This document shows, in pieces, positions 1 through 7,087 of a stretch of DNA of 15,536 nucleotides. This stretch comes from Pinguiococcus pyrenoidosus. Its lineage: Eukaryota; Sar; Pinguiophyceae; Pinguiochrysidales; Pinguiochrysidaceae. Position 1 is the stretch's first letter; the number at the start of each line of letters is the position of its first letter. Location: positions 1 through 15,536 of the forward strand of contig JAAMXY010000485.1 in assembly GCA_019677205.1 (NCBI GenBank), written 5' to 3'. A program made the position numbers and the translations under genes. The notes under the pieces were generated by a model. The model was not told the DNA's origin. It made no database searches and saw nothing but the letters and a program-made list of their open reading frames with translations.

Positions 1-316
1 CCATGCGCTATGGCGAAAGGCGGGATTTGTGTTTCAGATTTGGACTGGACGGGGAAGAGGCACTTATTGAGGCTTCGATTCGGTTGACGTCATGGATCGT
101 GAAGGGTTTCGGTTGGGTTGTTGGTGGTGTGCGGGACTTCGGGAGGCTGAAGCCGCCCGAAGCTGTGAGTGAGAGTGAGGCAGGCGCGCCGGTCGGCCGG
201 CCCGGCTCGGCAAAGCAACACGCAGCCTTGCTTGCATGATTGACGGCACCAAGCAGCCAAGCAAGTCTAGCAAACCGAGCAGCCAGGAGCGAAGCAAGCA
301 AGTGACGTCTAAGAAG

Positions 317-343
317 CAGCCAGCCAGCCAGCCCAGCCAGCCA
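317..343. repeat. CAGC/AGCC simple repeat
   Basis: Overlapping CAGC tetramers with one interruption (CAGCCAGCCAGCC, then CAGCCAGCC). It is low-complexity DNA in the non-coding left flank. Confidence 0.7.
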
Positions 344-503
344 CGAGCGAGCAGTCAGTGGTGGCTGCTGTAAAAACACGCACGAGACAGTAAGTCAAGC
401 ACGAAACCAAACAAGAAAGCAGCCAAGAAAGCCGGCCGTCTATGTAGCAGCTCGACCCGCTAGCTATGCATGCACGGGCCCGGACCAGTTTGCCGTGAAA
501 CCC

Positions 504-533
504 CCACGGCCACGGCCACGGCCGCGGCCGCGG
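504..533. repeat. (CCRCGG)5 hexamer array
   Basis: Five back-to-back hexamers: three CCACGG, then two CCGCGG. The units differ only at an A/G position, which resembles the purine variation in the heptamer arrays further right. No coding frame uses it convincingly. Confidence 0.8.
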
Positions 534-547
534 GCTTGGAGAAGGGT

Positions 548-942
548 TCAGCGGAGGGGTAGACGAGACGAAAGTGGTCGGAACCGCTCAGTCGAGGGCT
601 CCTGGCGAACACGAGCAGCAAACACCGGTCTTTTGCCGACCATGTCAGCGTTACCCCACCGCGGCGCGTGATCGGTCACCGGTCCCCCGGCAGCGACGCT
701 GTTGTACGCGCGGGATGGTTTCAGAAGAAAGTTCGCGGGCATTGAAGCCTTGACGATGCTGTCTTCCGCTGGCATGGCATGGGTGTGGAAAGCTGGTGCT
801 TTCCTGGTGAGGTTCACCAATCCCATCTAGCATGCAAGACTTGGGCCAATCGCTCCGCGAGGAATGACACCATCTCGTCCTGCATCCGGCGCGGCTGTGG
901 CACAGCTGCTGCAGGCGCGCTGCTTCCGTTGTCAGAACACAT
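548..942 (-). CDS. Doubtful small gene, unknown product (two-exon model)
   Basis: A possible 111-residue protein. The model starts at the ATG at 942-940, has exon 1 to 818, a 59-nt GT..AG intron (759-817), and exon 2 from 758 to the stop at 548. Exon 1 ends in a plausible amphipathic helix (MQDEMVSFLAERLAQVLHAR). Exon 2 has a mixed, protein-like composition (around AMPAEDS, SRAYNSV, RWGNADMVGK). I recognise no family. Its start would lie 171 bp from the plus-strand gene at 1114, matching the head-to-head spacing elsewhere in the window. Against it: no homology I know of, other splice choices are possible, and the neighbouring DNA is low-complexity. Frame openness alone is weak evidence in GC-rich DNA. 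Confidence 0.25.
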
Positions 943-1113
943 TCAAAATTCTCCGGCGCTGTAGCACGCGCCAACAAGCCAAAAAATAAGACTGTGGTGG
1001 CCGTGATCGGTCCTTCCAAGCGACCCTCAGGCGAATCAGCACTGAACGCCTTCCGACGCCTCTTACGCCCCAACGCCGCCGGCCCCGCCGAGCTCCGCCC
1101 TGCGGCGCCAGCC
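943..1113. promoter_or_regulatory. Presumed 5' flank/promoter of the gene at 1114
   Basis: A spacer upstream of the plus-strand ATG at 1114, possibly shared with the doubtful minus gene. It contains a TTGGCGC core on the minus strand (968-974) and a short A-rich run (about 981-988). Promoter function is inferred from position only. Confidence 0.35.
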
Positions 1114-2943
1114 ATGGAGCAAGGCCAGCTGGCGCAGCAGCCCCCTGGCGCCCGGAGAGCGCCGCCGCGCCAGCAGCTGGCCCAGGAGCTCCTGGCCAAG
1201 CTCTCCGACGCCACGGCCAAGAGGGCCACGAATCGGTTTCTGCCGCAGAAGCACTGCGGAGAGGCCCCCGCCGGCGCCTCGGCCTTGCAGGACGAGCCGC
1301 TGCCGCCGCCGCCGCCCATCATGGAGTCGCCCATCCCGCACACCAAGCACAGCAAGGCCGGGGAAGCCCGGCCGCACGCCGCCACGCAGGGCCGCCAGGC
1401 GGCCCACGACGCCCCCGGCAGCAGCGGCGGCGCCCACGCGACGCCCAGGAGAGGAGAGAGGAAGAGCGTGCGCGGCAGAGGTACGGAGCAGGGGCGGCGG
1501 GAAAGTCGGCGGAAGCACCGGAAAGCTGAGGGGAGAAACGGGTGGGAAGCCCGTCGCTCCAAGATCGAAGCGTCAGGATCGTTGCCATGCGCAACGCAGC
1601 ACCGATTCCGCTCGGCTCCCCCGTGTCCTGACCCCCGTGTGGCTGCGGAAGAGCAGAAATGTGGGAAAGCAGGAGGGGGGGGAGAGCCTTGGCGGCCGAC
1701 CAAAGGGCGGCCTCGCCGCGTTGGGCGGCAGAACACAGAACGTTGCCGCCGTCACGGAGCCTCAGACGCCTCGCTAACCTCGCCTTCGCTTGCGTTTGCT
1801 GCTGCCGTAGGCTCTCCGAGCCGGAGACGACCCGCCGTGGAGCATGTGGACCTGCTGTACCCCATCATGGAGGAGGAGCCCAAGCCGTCGCTCAGCGAGA
1901 ACCTAGAAGCCTATCGACGCCTCCGGCTGCATGCCGAGATGTCCCGGGGCGACGGCGTGGTCGAGCCGCTCCGCGTGCTCAGCTACCGGATAGACTTGTT
2001 TCCGGACGCCAGCGTCGTGAGCGACGAGACGGACTTCCACGGCGCCTGCGCGGCGGCTGGGCGCTGCCGCGTGGCCATCAGCTACTCCGTGCATAGCTAC
2101 ATCCACGCGGGGAAGAAAGGGGGGAACCGACGCCTCGTGCGCACGTCCCAAACGGAGATCGAGGCCCTGGGCGTCTTCCGAGAGGAGTGCTCCATCGCGC
2201 TGACGCCCTTGGGCGTGTCGCAGAGGGACCTGGAAGACGCGGAGCCGGACTTTACCGATCTGCGCCTCGAGTGCGCGGAGCCGCCCGCCCAGCCGCCGCC
2301 GACCACGACCAGCCCCAAGCCATGCCTGACGCCAGGCTCCATGTCGAGCCTGTCGTCGCTGGCCAGCCCCCGGGATAGCGACATTTCCAGCGAAGGCCCC
2401 GTGCTGAGGACGGCGTCCTGCAGCCTCGACAGCGAGGAATGCAGCAGCTCCGACGAGGACTTCCCCGATAGCACGGATAACTCGCACGGCCTCGGCGTGA
2501 TGTCGAGGGTCGCCGTGGATCTAGATGTCTTGTCGTCTCGGACAGAGGTGCGCCAAGCCGCTCGGAACGGCGGAGACCCAGATATACATGTAGAAGAGCG
2601 AGACTGGCAGTGGGCCTCGGGAGGCTTCGTGCTTGTCGTAGAGCCGTCGCAGAAGGGCTTCGGTCTCGGATCCGAGCTCTTCTGGGGCGGAGAGTTTGGC
2701 TTTATCCAGGATTTCCGGAAGGCCACGAAGATGCGGCCAGGCCGGTTCAGCGTACAGCCGATCAGTTTAGATGAGCTCCTCTTCCAGCGGAAGCAAAAGG
2801 AGGACCAGAGGACCATGCAGCGACGCAGACTGCTGTCGCAGCCGGCGTTCGCGCGCTTCCGCCGCCTCAAGAGCAAGATCGAGGCGCTGCGGAAGCAGGC
2901 CGCAGGCGACGCGAACCAGAGCGATCGGCCCAGTGATGAATAG
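1114..2943 (+). CDS. Unknown proline- and serine-rich protein (two exons)
   Basis: I do not recognise this 499-residue protein. The start is the first ATG in a good context (GCCATGG). Exon 1 is 1114-1480 and exon 2 is 1811-2943, with a phase-1 intron between a gtacgg donor and a pyrimidine-rich ccgtag acceptor. Residues 1-123 are low-complexity, with a six-proline run near 63-68, and end in basic repeats. Residues about 130-265 look folded and have strong G/C third-position bias. A Ser/Glu/Asp patch lies near 330-350. A Trp/Gly-rich block from residue 387 (DWQWASGGFVLVV, then GFGLGSELFWGG) looks globular. The C-terminus is a charged, probably helical tail rich in Arg and Lys. No signal peptide or membrane span is evident. 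The intron is 330 nt, a multiple of three with no stop, so an unspliced 609-residue form is also possible. Coding is fairly sure; splicing and function are not. Confidence 0.7.
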   Translation: MEQGQLAQQPPGARRAPPRQQLAQELLAKLSDATAKRATNRFLPQKHCGEAPAGASALQDEPLPPPPPIMESPIPHTKHSKAGEARPHAATQGRQAAHDAPGSSGGAHATPRRGERKSVRGRGTEQGRRESRRKHRKAEGRNGWEARRSKIEASGSLPCATQHRFRSAPPCPDPRVAAEEQKCGKAGGGGEPWRPTKGRPRRVGRQNTERCRRHGASDASLTSPSLAFAAAVGSPSRRRPAVEHVDLLYPIMEEEPKPSLSENLEAYRRLRLHAEMSRGDGVVEPLRVLSYRIDLFPDASVVSDETDFHGACAAAGRCRVAISYSVHSYIHAGKKGGNRRLVRTSQTEIEALGVFREECSIALTPLGVSQRDLEDAEPDFTDLRLECAEPPAQPPPTTTSPKPCLTPGSMSSLSSLASPRDSDISSEGPVLRTASCSLDSEECSSSDEDFPDSTDNSHGLGVMSRVAVDLDVLSSRTEVRQAARNGGDPDIHVEERDWQWASGGFVLVVEPSQKGFGLGSELFWGGEFGFIQDFRKATKMRPGRFSVQPISLDELLFQRKQKEDQRTMQRRRLLSQPAFARFRRLKSKIEALRKQAAGDANQSDRPSDE

Positions 2944-2976
2944 TCAGAATCACTCGGCTGAGCAGCAAAGACACTG

Positions 2977-3046
2977 CCGTTGACCGTTGGCCGTTGACCG
3001 TTGACCGTTGGCCGTTGGCCGTTGACCGTTGACCGTTGGCCGTTGC
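2977..3046. repeat. Tandem heptamer array, CCGTTGR x10
   Basis: Ten head-to-tail 7-nt units. The first nine are CCGTTGA or CCGTTGG and the last is CCGTTGC. The variable last base reads A G A A G G A A G C. The array begins 34 nt after the stop of the upstream gene, so it is probably in the 3' UTR or just beyond it. Confidence 0.95.
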
Positions 3047-3399
3047 CGTGCAGCGCCGGCCTACCCATCCGCTGTGCAACTAGTAGGACGAAAGTTCCTC
3101 GCTTAAAAGAGGACGACGCAAGAATGAAAGCTAGCTACCTTTTGAACAGAAGAAGATGCCGTATCGGAGTTTTTATGCGGAGCAAACGAAATCGAATAGG
3201 ATTAGCCCGCCCACTGCCACGCGAAGCGTGCGCGCTTCGTGACATTTGAAGCGGGAACATGGTGCGACCACATCGAAATCACAGCTGGAATGTGATGTTA
3301 TACTTTTGGATTGATAGTGTGCGTGTTCGCGGTTTTGTGTGTTAGCATGGTTCGCCGTAACAAGCTTGATTCTATGAGGCTCTGCTTCCTGCCTTTAGG

Positions 3400-3455
3400 C
3401 TTTTGGCTTTTGACTTTTGACTTTTGGCTTTTGACTTTTGGCTTTTGGCTTTTGT
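3400..3455. repeat. Tandem heptamer array, CTTTTGR x8
   Basis: Eight head-to-tail 7-nt units, CTTTTGG or CTTTTGA, with CTTTTGT last. The last base reads G A A G A G G T. Unit length, orientation and A/G variation match the CCGTTGR array about 350 bp to the left; the consensus units differ only at positions 2-3. It lies downstream of the minus-strand reductase-like gene. Confidence 0.95.
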
Positions 3456-3627
3456 TGTTTGTTTTTGTTTCCCTCGGTGTGGGCCAGTCCAGCCCCAAGG
3501 AAGTACGAAAGCATTTACACGAGCACACCATGCAGTACCCCACCGGGAGCGCATACCGTCTACGGCAGTACTACATCACAGCAACGACAACTCCAGCGAC
3601 GCGCGGTCAGCTCGCTGCCCATGCGGA

Positions 3628-5213
3628 TCAAGCGATGACCGAGATGGTCTCCGCGGGATACTCGGCCACGCCCTCCAAGAAGTTCCTTGCCGCGGCGCAG
3701 AAGCTCGGGTCCCCGGCCACGATGGCCATACTGCCCGGCAGCCACTTCGGCACGCTGTCAACCACTGCGGCGTTTGAGTCTAGTCCGCCATAGATGTTGT
3801 TCTCGACCACACAGGAGACGTCCATCTGCTTTGGGTAGCGGTAGAAGAGGCGCTCGATCTCGTCGTAGAGGATAAAGTCGCGCTCGTCGTCGTTGACCCA
3901 CACCACACTAAAGCTCTAGGACGAGGGTTTGAAGACCAGGTCAGGAGACGTCGGCGTCACAGAAGGGAAGCAAGGAAGCACCCTTCGCAAAGCGCGACGC
4001 AAGGCTGCGTACCTCTACACTTGCCTCCTTGTTGGGAAGCAGCTCGCGGGCAACATTCAAGACGGGCACCACGCCGTCGGCGCGGATCAGCGTGACGATG
4101 CTCGTCACAGGCTGTGCGGCAGAGAATAGAGAAAGGAGTGAGCACGCCAAGAAGCCGCCGGGCTTCCAAACACCAAGGAAAATGGAAAGAGCTCTGACCT
4201 GGTACTCGGCGCTGTACTCCAACCGCTGCGGGCCGCACCTCGCGGCAATCTCATCCCCTTCGCTCAAGATACGCAGCGTTTCTGCGAGCGGTTCATCAGA
4301 GTCTCGTCTCAGCAGCACCTCGAAGTAGCCCTTGGCGGTTCTCGGACTCAGGATCGGCAAGTCTAATCGAACCACTCGGTCGTTCTCGTCCAGGCCGCAT
4401 AGCGTGATCCCCTATGCGGATCGGTAGACCGAGGCAAACGAGCTCAGTACGCAGCGCAGAGTCGCATCCGACGCCTGAGGCAGACGTCACGGGCTTTGCC
4501 CCAGGTTGATTCTGGGAAGGGAACTGACCTGCCCAATCTCTACTGGCAACACAGCTCTGCGGTCCTTCATTCGGAAGCGGTACTTGACCCAATCGCCCCC
4601 CTCTCCAGCTGGCGAAGCGCCGTCAAACGTGCACGCGAACCAGTCCAGCTCGTCCACGGGCTTGCTCTCCGGCTTCACGCGACTGTAGGACGAGGTTTGA
4701 GATCCCGGGCGGCACAGACAACCACATCCGAGGCCGCCAACCGAGCTATCGGACAGCTCACCTTGTCAAAGCGCCGGCCGCCTGCGTGACTTTCCCGGCC
4801 GCCGCGCTCAGCATCTGCTGCGCATCTGCCCATCGTCCTCGGCCCAGCAGCAGCGCTGCACCCACGAGCGCGGCAAAGGTGGCGTACGGCAGGATCGTCC
4901 GCAGAATGGCCAAGATCGCAACAAAAACATCGGTAATCCCGAGGCACACGTCCACCAGAAAGTCCACAATGAAGCTCCCAGACTGCGTCGGGAGCACCGT
5001 GTGACCCAAGTTCACCGAAAGGCCCTCCGCAGCCCGAGCTGGCGTGCTGAACGCCAGGACTGCGCTGCTGAGCGCGGCCAGGCGCGCCCGCGGCTTTAGT
5101 ATGGGCTTACAAGGCGGCGGTGCCACGCCAAAGAGGCGTCCTGGCGCGCTCAGTCTCACTGGCGCTCCCGAAACAGAGGCCAGCAGCGCGGAGGCCAGCA
5201 GGAGGCGCGCCAT
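3628..5213 (-). CDS. Plastid membrane-anchored FNR/cytochrome b5 reductase-like protein
   Basis: A 401-residue protein in five exons: 5213-4762, 4682-4529, 4411-4199, 4111-4013, 3915-3628. Introns are 79, 117, 87 and 97 nt, and every join keeps frame. Residues 1-17 look like a signal peptide. An Arg/Pro-rich segment follows, then a hydrophobic stretch ending in ARA (59-61), like a plastid or thylakoid targeting region. Residues about 81-124 are one or two membrane spans. From about 155 the fold pattern is that of the ferredoxin-NADP reductase/cytochrome b5 reductase superfamily: flavin-domain strands, GP at 262-263, a nucleotide-domain start at 274-306, and a final block around 371-377. These proteins pass electrons between NAD(P)H and a carrier through FAD. 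Key signatures are degenerate: RLDLPILS (217-224) replaces RxYT/S-P, IRADGVVP (282-289) replaces GGTGxxP, and AGDP (373-376) replaces CGPP. Membership is fairly sure; enzyme activity is doubtful. The family call rests on pattern recall, not a search. Confidence 0.75.
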
Positions 5214-5501
5214 AGTCGCGGTGGCGCACCGACTCAAAAAAGCGCGGGAACTTGGCCGGTTTGAATCAAGTGCAACCAGATCTTTCACATTTATTTTGAA
5301 ATTGAAAGTGAAAGTATCTCGAGAGTTGTGACGGCCGTGCGAAAGCCGAGGTAGGAAGCCTGGAAATCGGATTTCAAAGTCGGTTTTCGTTCGCCATTGC
5401 TGTACACATGCGGGCGCGGAGCCAGCGGTTGAATTTGAACGCTCAGTCCATATTCGGCGGCGCGCCTCCACGTGGTGGGAAGGCGCGCGCAGGGACAGGC
5501 G
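5214..5501. promoter_or_regulatory. Spacer between tandem minus-strand genes
   Basis: It must hold the 3' end of TFIIS (stop at 5502) and the promoter and 5' UTR of the reductase-like gene (ATG at 5213). An A/T-rich patch lies near 5280-5325, and a GGCGCGCC palindrome at 5459-5466. I see no defined promoter element. Confidence 0.35.
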
Positions 5502-6908
5502 CTACCCATTGATTCGCCATCGGTGGCGGCAGTCGTCGCAGCTGCAGAAGACTGTCATCGGCTCGTCCGCGGAGCGGGTCTGTTTCAAGTAGTACGACGT
5601 GTTCTTGGACTTGCACTTCGGGCACGGGTACTGCCCGACGCCGCCCTCGATGCCAAGGTCTTTGTAGATCTTTGCCCGGTTCTTCTGCTCCCAGTCCAGC
5701 GAGATGGCCTCCCGATTCATCTCCTGCACCCTGGCGCGCTCTCGCCGGACCTGAATGGATCATGGTTGGTGTTGTTGTTGTTGAGGAATCAAGGTCAGCA
5801 TCGGATCCAAGGAGCCGACGTCTGATCTGTTGGAAGGGGCTGTTGCATGCGCACCTCCTCGGAGAGCATATCGTTCGTGCTCATGCGCACTAGCTCCTCT
5901 GCCTTGAGCTCCGAGCGCAGCACCTCCTGCGCAAGCGCCTTGTTGCTACCCAGGTTGGTGAACAGCATGCGGAACTTCTGCTGATAGTCTGAGTTCGCGG
6001 TCTCGAAGTCGTGCAGCTCCTGCATGGCTTGCTCGATCTCCTCGGCAACGGTGTAGACGTTGTCCCCTATAAACGCCCAGCAGCGGTCACTCCCCATCTC
6101 CAGCATTCGTGCTCGAACAGGTGGCGTTGCAGTGCACTCCAATCAACACAGACGCCGTGTCTCCACCTGCCTCTGTCGGCCGTGTGTCCAACGCGCTCTC
6201 ACCTGTTTCGCCGGTCTTCTGCAGCGCGCCAGACAACTTGCGGCGCACCGTACGGCGCTTCGGAGGCAGCTCTTGCCACGAATCTGGCGTCGAAGGTCGT
6301 ACTGCAGCAGCAGCTTGTCCAGAAGACTCCGAGGCTCTCTCACTCGGCGCAGCTGAAGCATTCGAAGGGGTTGGCTGCTCCGCCTTGGAGGCCTCGGGAC
6401 TGCCTCCGGTGGACGATGCGATCGCCTCTGGCGCAGCTGCCAGCCTCGACGCGCCAGTCACCAGCGCTTTCCACGTCTTGATGACCCGCTTGGCCGCTCT
6501 TACGGCATTTTTCGCGTCGAATTTCTTGATCTTCTGAACTGTCTTCCCAACCTTCGATCCACGATACATTCGGCGCGATCAGCCACGCGAGTCTTGGAAC
6601 GTCACTGGGGGACCGGAGCAACACAACACTCACTTTCGTTCTTGCGAGGATGTCTTTCGTGACCGGAAGCGCTTCGAGGCGATTCAGGAGGTCCAGCACC
6701 AGCTCAAAATCCTGCGGCGCAAACTGAAAGGTGAGAGGCGAGCGCGAGACTGCAGCACTACGAGTGGCTCTACCGGCTCTTCCGCTTGCGCCTGCTTCTC
6801 CAGCTTGGCTTGGAGCTCTTGCACGTCCGCGAGAATCATACTGCGCAAAAGTCCGGCGCCAGAAGCGCTGCCGCGGACGCTCTCTCTCGCACATTTTGAC
6901 GCCGCCAT
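5502..6908 (-). CDS. TFIIS: Transcription elongation factor TFIIS
   Basis: TFIIS rescues backtracked RNA polymerase II by stimulating transcript cleavage in the nucleus. The model is 359 residues from five exons: 6908-6774, 6723-6634, 6551-6203, 6111-5855, 5750-5502. Residues about 46-112 form the N-terminal LW domain, with LDLLNRLEALPVT joined across an 82-nt intron to VGKTVQKIKKF and a TWKALV end. An Ala/Ser/Pro-rich linker follows (to about 191). The polymerase-binding domain II lies at about 193-305 (AEEIEQAM, then ELKAEELVRMSTNDML). The C-terminal zinc ribbon has Cys at 320, 323, 348 and 351 and the catalytic Asp-Glu pair at 339-340 in RSADEPMT. All diagnostic residues are present. Less certain: the first intron is short (6724-6773, 50 nt; other in-frame donors exist at 6761 and 6758). 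The start of exon 4 could be 6136, which would keep a family-like PVRARMLEM but needs another donor. Confidence 0.92.
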
Positions 6909-7087
6909 TCCATAGCCGCTTTGGGAGAACTGAGCGTTGATGTAAAATTTATTGTATTCACAAATGTTCATAAAATTTTATATAATTTAAAAGTTGTAGA
7001 GTATATTGTCATGTAACACAGGATAATAAAGACAGGTGTGTAGAACAGATTCTGGACGAGGCCTTTTGGCGCCAAATCTCCTTTCAA
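6909..7087. promoter_or_regulatory. Bidirectional promoter region, TFIIS/ALG7
   Basis: Only 179 bp separate the two divergent ATGs. The DNA is sharply A/T-rich (about 6940-7030) against a GC-rich surrounding. It includes TATA-like words such as tttatataattt near 6977-6988. Next to the ALG7 start it carries a perfect E2F-type palindrome. Shared promoter function is inferred from position and composition. Confidence 0.6.
7065..7076. promoter_or_regulatory. Perfect E2F-type palindrome TTTGGCGCCAAA
   Basis: A 12-bp perfect palindrome that fits the known E2F/DP consensus TTTSSCGC on both strands. It ends 11 bp before the ALG7 ATG. Binding by E2F/DP in this organism is an inference. Confidence 0.5.

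Larger units (their letters stand above)
1..547. other. Repeat-rich non-coding stretch
   Basis: I see no convincing gene here. The left half is built of short AGCC/CAAG-type words, densest around 317-343. This makes a long leucine/alanine-rich open frame on the minus strand that I regard as a by-product of the repeats. The right end holds a short CCRCGG hexamer run. If the doubtful gene at 548-942 is real, this stretch is its downstream flank. Confidence 0.5.
2944..3627. other. Convergent spacer with two heptamer arrays
   Basis: This stretch separates the stop of the plus gene (2943) from the stop of the minus reductase-like gene (3628), so it should hold both 3' ends. Apart from the two tandem heptamer arrays annotated separately, I see no supported gene. 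Open frames here translate the repeats into Lys/Gln/Ser or Phe/Trp/Leu runs and are not credible proteins. Confidence 0.6.

Noticed and set aside
8-379. Hydrophobic 123-codon minus-strand frame as a membrane protein
   Set aside because: Its Leu/Ala-rich run comes from AGCC-type simple repeats, and there is no splice, domain or neighbour support.
651-1736. Long minus-strand open frame (361 codons) opposite the unknown plus gene
   Set aside because: It is Arg/Ser/Cys/Ala-rich, has no domain, and mirrors the G/C third-position bias of the plus strand. Open antisense frames are common in GC-rich exons.
2977-3046. Interstitial telomere
   Set aside because: The unit is 7 nt like many algal telomeres, but CCGTTGR does not match TTTAGGG or known variants, and genes lie on both sides.
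2097-3068. 323-codon minus-strand frame including repeated NGQRPTV
   Set aside because: The repeated peptide is only the CCGTTGR array translated, and the rest is antisense to a better coding frame.
3298-3554. Lys/Ser/Gln-rich repetitive peptides (KSQKPK-like)
   Set aside because: They are the CTTTTGR heptamers read on minus. A 7-nt repeat cycles through all frames, so it gives repeats in each; no splice or domain support.
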